A DNA stretch of 64,000 bases from Anastatus disparis (taxonomy: Eukaryota > Arthropoda > Insecta > Hymenoptera > Eupelmidae). Below, piece after piece: positions 11,781 through 25,917 of the stretch (position 1 is its first letter; each line of letters begins with the position of its first letter). The notes below the pieces were generated by a model, which worked only from the letters and a program-made list of their open reading frames with translations, was not told the origin of the DNA and did not search any database. The stretch spans positions 9,855,501 to 9,919,500 of the forward strand of contig JAFFSR010000136.1 in the NCBI GenBank assembly GCA_017163975.1, in the 5' to 3' direction. The translations under genes and the position numbers were made by a program.

Positions 11781-14700
11781 GTGAACCGAGCTAGTTTATC
11801 CCTGAAAATCAAAATTTGATGCTCTTCGTTAGGAGTAACGATATAATAGTGGTGATTACGAATTCTTAGAGTCCTAATTAGCTAGACTCTATTCTGTAGA
11901 CAATCAACTGAATCTCATGTATTTTTTAAATGATAAATTTTTTTGCGTGATATCCTTGACATTCTTTATTCGAGTCCAAGGACTTATTAAATATTAAAAC
12001 CTTGACTTTTCAAATTCAGATAGTATATAAATATATGTACACAATATAAATTAATTAATAACGTTTTGTATTAACATTTTTTATTATTTTATAACATTGT
12101 ACAGTAATGTGGATGATCGAATTTAAATCTTGAATACACAAACAATGATCTTACACGTAGGTAAAAAAATCTTTATATTCTTATTTAAAGTTTACGTTTC
12201 AAGTTATCAAGAAAATAAGATGAATAACAGGAAAAAGAAGCTGTGCAATCTTATCACATTAATTTTCGCACTTTCTTAAAAAAATACTTCAGTTTTCTTA
12301 ATAAATCTTAATATATCTTCGACTATCTTGAGCGTAATTTATGAATATATTTAAGGAGCATCACGTTTACTTTTTTTTTTTAACTAAATGAAAGCTAGAA
12401 ATCAAAACCAGTTTCTGAATAGACTCCAAATGAATTTTTGTTGTTATCTCAAGTACAGGAGTATTGAGCTAAGTCTAAAAAAAAATGATCAAATAGAAAT
12501 TATAACACTTTTTCATCTGTCGTTGTCAAGTTTATTTACGTTATAATTTCTCAAAGCTGTATTATACACGTAATCTAATTAATGATTCCGACTGTGAGTA
12601 AGCATTAAATGACAAAGGTTTATAAAGGGTCCATTTATCAATCCACACATACAGCTATAAACAACCTCAATTTCTGCTCATTTTGCTTATATTTACTAAT
12701 ACGAAACTGTTGACTTTGTGACATTGAATGACGTTGATTTAAATTTCATATGAATATAATGTCTTTTAAGATTATTATAAATTACATTTTAAAAGATATG
12801 GAACAATTATATAACTTTTGAAAGAGCAGTAAATTTTATATAAAAAAAGAAAAAAAAAAGGCGAAAAAAATCAATACAAGATAGTAATCCACTTTTATTA
12901 TCCAGAAACCTATATTAAAGCTAAGAATGTAGGTCGATAGTTTCTGAAATACTTGCATGTATGTGTATGTGTGTGTATTTTAAATTTATAGATAAAATAA
13001 AAACTAATGTTCTAGTATTTAAAAATTAAATTTCATAATGTTTTTAATTAATTTTATTTCTCCGATAATACAATAAACTTAATTCGTTTCTCCATATGGA
13101 GCTTATGATATTAATAAATTTCATACCCTACAATTAAAAAAATTGATACTGAAATTTAATTTTACGCTAATGTTTATCATAATATTTCAAAAGCATAAAT
13201 TGCGTGAAACTTTTAAATAAATTTATTTTTGATCATAAATATATCCATTTTGTTATTTATTATATTAAGAAATTTAAATACAACGTAAAATAATTAAATA
13301 AATAATTCTTTAATTGCAACGTTATCTTAATTGAAACATAATTTTTTTTTATTTATCATTTCAAACGACTCATTTGAAACACTTATAAAAATAAAATATA
13401 TATACTTTCGAAACAATCAAACATGTCAGATTAAAAAAGTTTAACACAGACCTTCAAAAGTCTTATTTATCTGAAACTTATTTAACCTTATTGAACCAAT
13501 TTTTTGTTGTTGTACAACTAGTTAATAAATAATTTGCCGACATCGTTTGCATAATGAAATAACAAAGTACGAAAGTTTTATCTTCTTAATTCTCGTGGTA
13601 CAATTTATCAAACTTATTTTCGAATCTTAAAATCATGCTCTACTTTTTAATCACTCCGAAGGATATTTTTTTTCTTTTTAATTCTTGTTCTTAAACTCCT
13701 ACATTAATTTAAGAATAACACATATACCTATGACAATAAAAAATTATAAAAAAATCTTTTTCTCTTTTCTCTCTCTTTGAAGCAAGAGAATCAAATTTGA
13801 TTGTGTAAGAGGCAACAAAACTCGTTGATGCAATGCTTGTCTTGTTACATAACTTTATATAGAGCCATGATTCAATGACAGTTAATTTAATGTCGAACGC
13901 TCTAATCTTTAAAACCACGTATATGCTCACGTGTCCTTCCTATTATGTATATATATTCTATGTTATAACTTGAATGCTTTGAATATACACTGCAATAAAG
14001 AAATCTGAAGAATTATATACAAAAGAGTCTGTTAACGATTTATCACGCGGAAATACTTCTATTGTTATGGGTGAGCTTTTTTGCGTTTTCGCAAAAAATT
14101 TTTCTATTCATCAACTGTCATTGGAATAAGAAAAAAGAATAACAAGACCAATTGAAGTAAGATATACAATTCATTGAGGTTTTTAACCTTTTCTCACCTT
14201 TATCAGTTGAAAAAAAAAGTTTTTTTTATTATTGTTGAGAAAAAGATAAAAATAATATATCGTCCATTGATTCCAAATAGATTTTTTGGGCTTCTTTAAC
14301 CTCTCATAACAATATAAGGAGATCATGGGGATAATCCACATTAGTTTGACGTAAACGTCGTACTTTTTTTTATCAAATTGTAATAGGATAAAGGGAATGG
14401 TGAAGGACAAGTAACATTATTATCATGTTTTTGTATTTTTAGTACTCTGTTTTATCAAAATTAAAATAATTTGTTAAGACGATTCTGTTGGAGCTCTAAA
14501 ATCAATTGGATATTCTGGACAAAAATTTTTTAAAATCATAATTTACAGAAGAGTTTATAAATTTTGTAAACTTTTAGAATGAATTTGCATAATAAACAAT
14601 ATATTATTTTGGTATAGTCACATATCAGTCTTATAGTTTTCAGATATGATATCATTGTACACGTTACACTGAGTTTATTTATTCATAATTTGTATTAGCT

Positions 14701-15862
14701 TCAATCCTAATTTTAGCTTTTGAATGCAACGTTGTCATATTTCAAAAGCACGCAATGAAACGATCACAAAATTTTCGCCAGTAAATATTTTATATGTTTA
14801 CATCTTTTAATATCAATCAAACAATAAGGCATTCATCCTGTCGATATCCACATCTAGGTATACATCTACAAAGTTGAATTATCACTTTTTGATGACAATA
14901 GCATGTTTCCCATGTGTCCTCATGATAAATCATAAACTTTCAAACAATAATATTCTAAATTTGTCTAGCTAATTGCTCTTAGAAGCGTGTCTATTTGTTC
15001 ATTAAAACTCCAGTATATTCTAATATTATTTCGATATGCAGACTTGACAAATTTTAATAGAACTACCTTAAATAGGACCGATACACTATATATGTACATA
15101 CACAAAGCTTACGACAAAGTGTACACTTCACTGCATTGCATAGCAAAAATAACTTCCACTAATAATCGATATTTCCTATTATATTTTTAATTTTAATGAA
15201 ATCTTGTTAAAATTTTTCTAGAAAGTTAAAAAAAGCTAAAAAACTAAATAGTTGACATTGTAAGATTGTAGATTAACTTATTTCATAAGTGAATATATAA
15301 TATGAAGCCAATTAATTTTATTAATAAAATAGCATCCTGATATATATTTTTGTTAATATATTACAAATAAAAATAAATTGATCTTTACATAAATCAATGT
15401 TTTTTTTTATGAACGGTTTTGTATAAGATATAATAAATCCATAGAGCATATAATGATTACTGTATAAAAGATAATTTATTTTTTAATACCATCATTTATT
15501 TACCGAGGAACCGAGAGATAATATTATATTAAAAGCTTATACGAGCGGAAAAACCAAGGGATACAACAATATATGGGTTGAATACTTGGGTTAAACCCTC
15601 AAACGCTCAGAATTCAAAGCAAAGGGATCAAAGAAGATATGATAAGTGCACGAAAACGAATTAATATTAATTGTATTCATAATTTGACTTTAGTTCAAAC
15701 CTGAAATACACGCAAAAATATAATATTAAATAAAATGTATGCTCGCTTCTAAAAAAATGAAATTTTTTTTCTAAAACTAGAACGAACATACGATTTTCAC
15801 GCTGACTAAGCGCGACGCATGCGGAAAGAGCGAATAAAAAAATGCGCAATAGCATGTAAAAA

Positions 15863-15864
<2 letters not shown>
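11781..15864. other. AT-rich, nothing identified
   Basis: A long A/T-rich stretch. A short TG repeat occurs near 12959-12977. The - strand frames at 13709-13930 and 14183-14410 show no coding character beyond being open. Confidence 0.55.

Positions 15865-15894
<30 letters not shown>
15865..15894. repeat. (AT)n microsatellite
   Basis: About 15 uninterrupted AT units, followed by higher-GC DNA. Confidence 0.9.
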
Positions 15895-15897
<3 letters not shown>

Positions 15898-16480
15898 CCC
15901 GATATTCCGTATTCGCGCATCGATAAAAATTGATTTCCACTTGCCTTACGGATGTTTTTCACTCACAGGTTATTAGCGTTACAGTTGTCGCATATACAAA
16001 ATTATATATGTATATATGTATGCATAAATGTGTATACATATATATGTACAGGTTTGTACTACGGGGGGCCATTGTACCGAAATCGATTAGGTGGAATATA
16101 TATGAAGTTTGCAAAGCAACAGCAAGTAGCAGCAACTCGTTGTCATGTGAAACAGCGTGCGCTGTATTTCCGCGAGTCGGTATATAGCCCACCTGGCAAC
16201 AACATGCACAGAATGGACGGGGAAAAGAGGACGCCTCATTAAAAACCAAGCTCAATGACAGTTTTCTCTCTCGCTTCTCTTTTTTTCTATCTTTTGCTTA
16301 CTTGCTTGCTTTATTCGCATTTTTTTTCTTCTTTTTTTTCTATATACTATACACGCTTCTTTCGGTCGCATTCATGCGTCTCGCTGTTTTTCTCAAGTTA
16401 AGTGCCATAGTATTGAAGCAAAGAGTAGCTTAAGTTCAAAGAGACGAAGAAAGTAAAGTCAAGCATTTACAAAAGTTTTT
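15895..16480. promoter_or_regulatory. Higher-GC island with TATA strings
   Basis: Alternating TATATG/CATATA sequence (15995-16050) leads into a CpG- and CAG-containing stretch (16055-16240) and then CT-rich DNA. Frames on both strands cross the same 290 bases, so neither is convincing. The + frame downstream of the AG at about 16051 contains a peptide GGPLYRNRLGG but no donor or known motif. This is best read as a candidate regulatory module. Confidence 0.3.
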
Positions 16481-18000
16481 CGAACTTCATATATACATAT
16501 ATACTATTTGTTGCAGTAAAGATACGCCATCTAGAATCTTATTTAGTTAAAACTTCGTGTAATGACGCTTAAGTTATGTTACAATTCATTTATATGGCTT
16601 CGTGATACGAGACATTAAAAACTCTTTAAACGCAATTAGCTTATTCGCTCTTTGAAAACTATTTGATAATTGATACAATTTATTTTTCGAAAACTTATCG
16701 CATATTAGCTTTATAAACTTGCTTCTAACGGAATATTTTTCAAATCTAATTTTATACATACACACATAATGTTGTGCTTGAAATTATAAGTAACTTTATA
16801 AGGAGTGTTATGAATTATGTATTCATAAATGGTAAATGAAAAAAAAATAATGCAGATCCTTATGTGTATTTCTATGGATTCGAAGTTCGATGAACTTTTG
16901 TGGTGGAATCAATTTATTCTTCTTCAAGAAAAAAAACATGTGGCAGTTTCAACAATGTACCATTTTATTATAAGAAATCTTTACTTAAATTTTTTTCATC
17001 AATATTTATATACGTTTAAAAATTTAAAAAGACGGACTTAAAAACTGTGGGTGTTATCGACTTAGAACATGCAATCTTTCGTGTTTGCACAGTCTTAGTT
17101 CAGATATACCACTCGAAAGCTTAAAAGTTACCTTACCTTTCGTTTAGAAAAAACTAACATTTAGTAATATTTTAGATATACGTTTAGTAAAATAATTCTA
17201 TTGATCTTTTTATTTAATGATACAATAAGAAACGAATTTCGCACTTTATTACGTTATTAATGTTATAATGTAGAATTTTAAATGTAATATGGTTAAAAAA
17301 GAATAAATAAAAAAGTAACTTTGTTATTATATTGTTAAAATATCTTAAATATGTTCAAAAATTCTACTTAAAGTTTGTAAAAATATAAAACGAAACAACG
17401 TTAAAACTTTTCAAATTTAAATAAAGTCCAAAATATAGAACAGAAATGAGAATTCATGCAAATACCAAACATATTACACATCCGAAAAATTTTACATACA
17501 AATAATCTGAATTAAAAATTTATTTAAATGTTATTACTCTAACTTTTTTTTTGCTCTCTTTCAACTTTAGGGAAATTAAAAAACTTTTTCTTATCTCATT
17601 CAATTCGAAATGTTATAGTCCGTTTCTGTTAAATTCTTGTCTGACTTGAGCCTACTATTATCTACTTTGAGCACATTAATGCATGTATAATATTCTCAAC
17701 AAATAGGTTTCTTGCTTTGAATATTTTGAAATATCAAGAGCATTTACATTTGATTAAAAACTTTCTATTTTTCAAAATATCATTTTTGTAATGTTAGAAT
17801 ATTAATTCAGAATTCTTAATGAAAATTATACTTGCATGTACTGGAGTTAATAAAAAATAATCCAACTGTATTTTAATAAAAGAACAAACTTAGCCATAAA
17901 ATAACAGTAGCTTTGTATGCATATAATTTAACAATTATAACAATCGCCATTAAAATCTGTAGTACAGCTAGACGATTTAATATACGCGCAATGTTAAACG
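16481..18000. other. AT-rich, nothing identified
   Basis: A/T-rich with no supported feature. The frame at 16829-17041 is A/T-driven. Confidence 0.55.
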
Positions 18001-18420
18001 AAGTTTCTCCGTGAGATTATAATTTGTGCACGCTCAAATACAACGAAAGCGAAAGAAAAGCAAAAAAAAAATAGAGTACGACATAAAGCAGGAAAAAAAA
18101 CAACATTCAACGTGCAATGGAAAACCGTGTACCAAAGAAATGAATAGCTTGCATAGGGCCATTTTCATTTCACAGCCTGATGTTTAGTTTTAAAGAGTAA
18201 AAGAAAGAAAAAGATGGAAAGAGAGAGAGAGAGAATTTCCAGAGAGTCAAGCGTTGAACGACTCGCTCTTCGCGTTCTACTTTCGCCAAGATTCCAACGA
18301 CGAATCGTTTGGCACACGTATATATACCGCAACCAAATGCTGCGCCTGTCTTCGCTGTTTTCTGCGCCTTCATTGCATACCAGAGAAGGCGATGCCTTTT
18401 AAGCAAACGTTTATATACTA
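18001..18420. promoter_or_regulatory. Higher-GC island with GA repeat
   Basis: A GA repeat (about 18218-18234) lies beside CpG-containing DNA at 18245-18400. Overlapping frames on both strands (18170-18469) look like chance frames. Role inferred from composition only. Confidence 0.3.
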
Positions 18421-20670
18421 TTCGATTATCTCTTCTTTTTTACTTGGAAAATTTTTCAGTGTAATTTAGAACTCAAAAAAATTAAAAAAAAAATCAACAT
18501 CCATCCAATGAATTCTTAAACATCACATGTAATGGTTAGATTTGATTATATGTATATTACTTTCTAGCGTGCTACTTTTTTTCCCCTAAATTCCATCGGA
18601 TTCACATTTTTTTTTTTTAAGATCCGTTAAACTAGATTGGTCACTTGGGCATACATATCCGATGTTAAATTCCCGTCAACGTATACACATACAACTTACC
18701 TCGATTTACATTTTAACTTTGTTTTTAAGCTATTTTATGGTACCTGAACAAAATTATTTAGATATTTTAAAAACTCAGTTATTTTGTTATAAAACTTTTC
18801 ATTACAAAATTATATTTTAGGGTCATATTTTAATTATTAGCATGAAGATAATTTACTTGTAAATATTATTTATACCGTATGTATAATTGTGTGAGATTTT
18901 AATGTTTTAGATGTTTTTATCGATATTTTTTAAAATTTTTATCGGTATTCAATATCGAATATCAAATAAATTTTCATCTAATAGTTATCTACTTTTGCTA
19001 TACGATTATCAGTTTTGACTCAGCTATATTGTAAAAAGTTGTCAACGTAAGCTAGTCTTAGGATTAAACAAACCTACTTACTTGACCAATTTGCTGATAA
19101 GGCAGAGTTTGCTTATCAGTAAAATTAATTATAGTTCACTTTAACTTTACAAAGTTTAAATTTGTCTTATATTTAACAATATTGTACCTGAATTTTGTTT
19201 TAACAAAAATCAGTCGTTTATTTGAAAGAAAGGATCTTGAAAATATATTTCTTATAATTTTAAAATGCTGAAATTTTTTAATACAATAAAAAGTATAGAT
19301 TTTTAGGATTAACTCGTAATGATGAAACAGTATTGAAGATACGAATTTTTTCGAAATGTTCATAATTTTCAACTAAAAATTTCTTTTTTATGCTTACAGT
19401 AATTTTAGTCATCATAACCTACATACTTATTCGTTTGTACTTTTTAACTATAAAATACATAATTCTACAATAAATTTTCAATTACTGAAAATTTTGCATT
19501 TAAGAATAATCTATTTACTATAAATCATCTAAGTCAATTATTTGATTCCTATAAAAGAAATTTCTGTATTAAAATTTTATGTATAAGAAATAAATATAAA
19601 ACGTCATTTTATATTTATTTAATTTTCATGTAATTTTCATATGAAAATACCATATTCTTTATAACTCAAAAAATTGTATAAAATATGATAAAAATTTCAG
19701 TTAAATGAAAAAATAAGAATAATCAAATATTGTTATAATTTTATCATTACTGTACAAATTATTATTATTAAATTTCTTTTCTTCAAAACTTATAAACTAT
19801 TTATAGCCAAAAAATAGATTTATATTGTTGCATATTAACGAGTATTTTAATCAATCGTCAAAATATTAGATTAAAATAAAATTATCGAGAGGCGCGGTCG
19901 CTCCTCGACGGCAAGTTATATTTATGTACAATAAATTTATTATGGATTCTTAAATCAATAATGCATATCTTTTTAATAATCAGTCAAATAATAAAAAATT
20001 TAAATATTAAATTATTTTATTTTAATCTAATAAAAAAGATAACGTTACATTCGTTAAGATCCAGTTAATTATTCAAATAAATCTATACATTTTATATTTA
20101 CATATATAATAACATTATACTTTCACAAATGTTAATATGTATTTTAAGAAATAGAAATCAATTTGAAATTCAAAAAGCATAATATTTTTATTAAGTTTAT
20201 CTTTATCTACCTTTCATCATGTCTCGCTAAATGAAATTGAAATACAAAAAAAAGCTTTAAAAACCAACTGAAATGTTGTTTATGAAGTTTTTGAACATTT
20301 TTTGTCATTATAAGTAATCAACTCACAGAATAATTTTAAATAATTTTATATTTATGTAGTGATTACAAAAATTATTAGCTTTCATTTTAGAACAGCTGTA
20401 ATACATTACAAAAAATTTTAAACCATGATTAACTTAATTTTGTGCATCTAAAATTTTGAAATTCAATCAATCTTCGATAAACATGTTTACAGGATGTATA
20501 AAATTACTTTTTTACATAACTAATATATAAATGTTTAACGAAATTAATTCGATAATTAAATTTTGTGTTAGTTTCCAAACTCAAGCAGTTTTCGTTAAAA
20601 CTCATCCACTCACTGATCCTCAACTGAAATTTCGCTCATCAAAATCCTCTCAAACTCGTATTTGCTAATA
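18421..20670. other. AT-rich, nothing identified
   Basis: A/T-rich DNA. One isolated CpG-rich patch (GAGGCGCGGTCGCTCCTCGACGG, 19889-19911) stands out; it contains the imperfect inverted pair GAGGCGCGG/CTCCTCG. Confidence 0.5.
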
Positions 20671-21330
20671 AAATCTCAATAACGCGTATATATACACACA
20701 GCATATATAAAGTGTATCGTTAACACTTGGCTCGCACATGGTAAGTAACTAAATGAAATTATCGACGCGCTGTAATTAGTTTTCGGATTAGCTTTGGAAA
20801 GGCTTCGTACTGGAATCTAAGGCGTGTGTTATATACAAAGTACACGCAGTTCACCGATATATATCCACTTCTTCTCTCTCACTCTTTTTTTTCTTTCGTT
20901 TTTCTCTTCCTCATTCGTATTCTTTTTTTTATTTCATTACAAGAGAGAAATCCCGTTGCACGAGTGTACTCAGGATATCTTTCGTCTCTTGTGCCAAGAT
21001 CGCGTGTAAAATGTTTGCGACAAGACCATTAAGTTTATTTGCTTTACAAGTTACAGATTAAAAAATAAAATTTAAAAAAAAGGAGAATAAAATACAAACA
21101 TACGTAGCTTCGACAACGATCGATTTCTGGTAGGAAAAAGAGATTACTCAACCACAAGCACGCAATTTATAATAACTTATGAATACGCGTACATTCGTAA
21201 GAGTTTCAAAAGAGAGAAAAAAAAAGAAGTAAACGAATATTATTTCGTGTCGTGATGCTTCTTATTTGCGTACTTGTCGTTGTGTAACGTCAGTTGAGAG
21301 CTTTTAATGAGCCTTGAGCATATAGGGTAA
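20671..21330. promoter_or_regulatory. Higher-GC island
   Basis: TATATACACACA/TATATAA strings (20685-20710) are followed by a CT tract (20867-20935) and CpG-containing DNA to about 21330. Two + frames at 20824-21032 overlap in different phases over the CT tract and are not credible genes. Possible regulatory module. Confidence 0.3.
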
Positions 21331-22440
21331 AGTTAAGTAAATATGATCATGAAAAAGAAAGAGGAAAAAAAATAGAAGAAAATACACGTATATTTTGATT
21401 CTGGAGCTTCTTCTTTTTTAGAAAAAAAAGGCACATTAAAGCAATTTGTTGGCTTGTCGTTAAGCGAAAATTTTGAAGCTAATTCGCTGAAAGCCAGTAG
21501 AACGTAAAACAAAGTAAAGACAAACACAGTTTATTACGTTAAATTTTCAAATATTCATTACTTTTCTAATTTTCGTTTTACGTTCGTTAGTTGGGCTCAC
21601 AAATTTTAAATGATTGATAATTTAATTATACTCCATATACCTACGTACCTTCTAAAACACTAACTTTAAGTTTTAATTATTCACTCTTGAAATAAATTAA
21701 AATATAAGAAGCACTCCAAACACAAACTATACGCAATGCGATTGGTTGACTTGAATGATCACGTAGTGTTTGAATATTACACAAAAAAGTTTTAAAAAAA
21801 AGAACCATAAACTAAATAAATGATATATCTTAGTGTATGAAAGCAATTCACTTTAGAAATTAATTTCTTCTCATAAAAAATCTTGTTAAATTGCATATTA
21901 ACAAAAGCTTCGGTAGAAAGTTATTTAATTTAATGAAAAATAATCTAGAGTACAGCGCAATTTTATATGTATCAGCGAAAAAAAATATTAATTTATTAAA
22001 TAGTAACAAAAATTATCATTCTCATTTATATTTTATAGTTTCATACATATCTCTTAATTAAAGCTAGAATATGGTACGCGAATAAAATTCCTTGACCAGA
22101 AATGTAATGCGAAGGCGTAACCTTACTTTCGAAAGTAAATGCATTCGCTGTCATTATTTTTAATAATTTTAAAATTTTAATTTTCAAACTGAAGATATTT
22201 TATTATTTCAACTACGTATTTTTATTGCTCATTCGCATATTAAACTTTTGATATAAATAATCAACCATATATGGTAAAAAAAAAAAAATTTTATTTTATT
22301 TTTACTCAATTACAATTCTTACAAGTTTAAGTATTTTGTTGTAGTTAAAACTATCGTATCCTGTTTTCTTTAGCGTTAATTTCATTTTTTTATTTCATTT
22401 ATTTATTTATTTTTTTCTCGTTCTACTTCATCAAAGTATT
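21331..22440. other. AT-rich, nothing identified
   Basis: A/T-rich. An ATTT run lies near 22396-22412. Confidence 0.55.
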
Positions 22441-22640
22441 TATGTTGTATTGAGCCGTTCCCAGGTTCTTAAACGAGTGTACAAACACGTGAGTTACTGT
22501 TGCAATGTGTATATATACACGTATTTATAGTTCTAGCTCACGTACCGGTATATACTCTTTGCCGCCCGTATGTATACGTTTGGCGCAACGCGCACGTGTT
22601 ACAATTTGATTTTGTCTTTAAAGGGTGTTCTTGTTGTTTC
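22441..22640. promoter_or_regulatory. Small higher-GC island
   Basis: Contains CACGTG-type E-boxes (about 22486 and 22592), TATATATACACG and several CpGs within 200 bp, between A/T-rich flanks. Candidate regulatory site by composition. Confidence 0.25.
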
Positions 22641-23299
22641 AATTTAAATTTCTTCACAAATTCTATTTACATTTGTCTTTTTACCAAACAAATAACAAAT
22701 TGAAAAAACAAGGTTTTTTTCAACAGTCTATAAAAATAACACCAGCTATAAATAAAATACATTTTTTTCTTTATTCAAAATGAGAAAGTAGAAAAACTTA
22801 ACTATAGATAGATAGATATTTATTTTGTAATAAAAGTATACTAAAATGGCTGATTGTAATTAACGTATATTACATTGATTTTAGAATAAAATAATCATAT
22901 TGTATGATAATGGGTTGCTTAATATGATTGTGTTTAAATATAGATATTGCTTCATACAAATAATTATTCAATGCTACAAGTTTGAATTTTCCTCAAGATA
23001 TATTTAGAAATACAGCTTTTAATTTCGAATTTGAAATTAACTTTTGCTTATTACACGTTCTTTCTATCAATTTAAGTTTTATAAACATGTTTTAATTATT
23101 CACAATGCATAGCTGTATAGTGTTTATAAATACAGTCCTCAACCAATATAGGACCACGCGATTTAGGGTCTCTTTTCCTTCATGTTCGAACATTACCCCC
23201 TCTTTTACTTATTTTGTAACTCACGTTCGTTTTAGGAAAAAAAAATAGTAATTTAAAGTATTAGAAATGCTTAAATAAATAGAGGAAAAAATATTCTTA
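22641..23299. other. AT-rich, nothing identified
   Basis: No supported feature. A short GATA repeat is at 22806-22818. Confidence 0.55.
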
Positions 23300-23494
23300 T
23301 TAATAAAATGAAATTTTAGCCAAATCCTGGCTGAAAGTACCCCTTTGGCTCCCAGCTCCGAAACGCAAAAGTAATATTTTTAGTTCAAGTATGGTGAAAA
23401 ATAGCATAAGAACCACCAGAGGTAAAATGGTGACTTCATAGCACATATTTATCACTCTCGGCTCGGGTAGCAATTTATATATATGGTCGCGCAT
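23300..23494 (-). CDS. Possible small membrane peptide, unassigned
   Basis: A true ATG (23494-23492) in the context AACAATATG opens a 64-codon frame. The peptide starts MRDHIYKLLPEPRVINMCYE, continues with a clear hydrophobic segment at about residues 21-45 (VTILPLVVLMLFFTILEL), then a basic turn and a tail GAGSQRGTFSQDLAK. The codon mix (GAG, CTC, GGG, CAG) is richer in G/C than the flanks. That is more coding-like than most frames here, but there is no family match and no neighbouring exon. It could be a small single-pass membrane protein, a fragment of an old receptor gene, or chance. Confidence 0.27.
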   Translation of the reverse strand: MRDHIYKLLPEPRVINMCYEVTILPLVVLMLFFTILELKILLLRFGAGSQRGTFSQDLAKISFY

Positions 23495-25917
23495 ATTGTT
23501 TACCTCCCTAGATGCATAATTCGATATTTTAAGAAATAATACATTGTGATGATAGATGTTGGCTAAAATCTTTTTAATTTGATTTTTTAGTATTCATCGC
23601 ATAATATATGAATGTATTTTAAATTTTAAATGATTTCCGGTATTATCTCAGCGGTACCCTAAATCGAATGTGAGAAACCAAACTTTGGAAAGATAAGATT
23701 GGGAATACTCTTTTGACAAAGTTTTCTTGGAAAATGTTTCCTCTACGATCCCCTAGGAGACTCTAAATCGTTCGTTGACTGTATGTAAATTTCTAGTAAT
23801 ATATATTTTACATTTTATATTGGTTGTTAAAACGAAGACTCACAATATTGTTAACCTTCAATATTTATATTTAATTTTTCTTTTTAATAAATCTCTGATC
23901 GCTTTCTTTGCCAGTTTCTTATAAATTTTTGCATCATTTACAAAGGACGTCAAAAACTAAAGCAACGAGAAATAAAAAGTTATTGTATCAAAGCTTCAAT
24001 CGAATTTTCTTTGAAAAAAAAATTTTTTTTCTATATCATAAGCTATAGACCTGACATCAAGCTTTGAAAATATTCAACGTCAAAAGCCAAGCAATAGCTT
24101 TGAGAAATTTAATATGAAGTTCAAAATAAAAAAAAAGAAAACAAAGAAATGTTGCATGAAGAAGGATGAAATTCAGAGCGAAAAACGTTATGCTCAAAAC
24201 AAAAATCTGCGCATAACAGAGAAAAGGAAACGAGTGCACATATATAGGATAGAATTGAGATCAAAGTTTGGAGAAAAAAAAAGTGTGTGTGGGTGAACGA
24301 TGGAATAAAGTGAACGGATTTTCGGGCCGCGTATAGGTATGTGCCTACCAATGTGGCGCACATTGGTTGCATATATATTTTTTTTCCACGAGAAAAAGTT
24401 TAAAGTAGAACATTGCTTGTATTTAAATCTGACTGATTTACCTCAAATTGTGTATATTTAAATTGAATAAATAGTTTTTTCGGATATACTATTTAACTAT
24501 TTTCTTATGGAATTTAAATTCAATAAAAATAATTATAATTTTGGAATCCAAAATTCAATAAAAATAATTAAAATTATAAAAACAATTTTCTATAATTTTA
24601 ATTTTTTAAAATAGAAATATGGAGAGTTACACCTAAATGATATGAAGAGTAGAACAATCATATATTCATAGGTATGAAATTAGATAAAGTCTATATTATA
24701 AAAAAAATAGAACAATTATAAATATTTTTGTTATGTTTATTGCATTTTCATACATTTTATTTTTCTAAATTTTCATGAATATGGTAGTATATTACGCAAC
24801 TAGGGAGTAAAGTTGCATTTGTCCCAAGGGTGAAGTTCGCAGTTTGAACGTGCAAAGAAAATCATAATCACCCAAGGATAAAATTGACTTGGCTCTCATG
24901 TTACATATTAGTTTTTTACTTCCAATTCAATTGCAATTACTTCAATAATTGAAAAAATTGGTTCTGGTTTAATTTCAGGGACATCAAGTATTGAAAATGA
25001 TGAACTAAAAGACAAAAAATCTAAATTAGAGGAAGTAACTGAACAGTCAACTTTAAATATTAAAAAAATGATAAACTTATTGTTAAATAGTTTAATTTAA
25101 TATATTGCATTTCAATAATAATAATAATAAATAAACTTATATTATATAATTAATACATTTAGAAAACTTTGAATTCTACAAATTTTAAATATAACTTTAA
25201 GAGCTTAAAAGTATAAATGTAATTTTGAAATTATAATTATCAAATTACGTTTACAATTTATTTTTCAGTCAATAATTGAATTTTATCAAGCAATATTCAG
25301 TATTTTAAAATAAATAAACTATATTAAATTGAAATCTGAAATTATTTTTAAAGCATTAATTTTCTATAATCTACTTGATTTTCGCTGATATTTGGTAGGA
25401 AAAATCATCTCATTTTCGGTCCAATTTTCAAGTTATAATAAAAAGCCCATCACCATTGAGTTAAAAATAAATTAATATTTACGTACACGCCATATTTTTG
25501 GTTGTTTTTCGTTAAATAAATATGATTTGCGGAATTTTCAAAATCATAATGCATTTCAAATTTTTCATAATTTCATTTTGTAAATCAGAATTTCAATTTT
25601 CTTGCAAATAGAAAATTTAATGAAATATTTAACATTCCTTTCAGAAATACTTTTTCAAATGCAAAATTAAATAATGAAAAATTTTATTTTATTTTCATAT
25701 AAAGATTATTTGAATAATATTTATATAAACGTATATAAATGTATAATAAAATTATACTTTTATTACTTGACATTTGATGCAGTAGCTACAATTGAACATG
25801 TTTATAAAAAATTATTACTAAGATTTTATTTATAACAACTTTTTAAATAAAAAATACCTATAAAATAATAGATAAATATTGCTTACAATACATAAATATT
25901 TAATTTTTGTTTTGCTA
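23495..25917. other. Mostly AT-rich, no gene
   Basis: A/T-rich overall. A less A/T-rich patch at 24290-24375 contains a perfect hairpin (24348-24366). Near-repeats of AATTCAATAAAAATAATT occur at 24518-24572, and an AAT run at about 25115-25131. Confidence 0.5.
24348..24366. repeat. Perfect 8-bp hairpin
   Basis: CCAATGTG and CACATTGG are separated by GCG. CCAAT on both strands could also serve as a dyad binding site for NF-Y-type factors. Function unknown. Confidence 0.5.

Noticed and set aside
15952..16255. Overlapping + and - strand frames of about 95 codons
   Set aside because: Both strands are open over the same DNA, the first part is TATA alternation and there is no splice or domain support.
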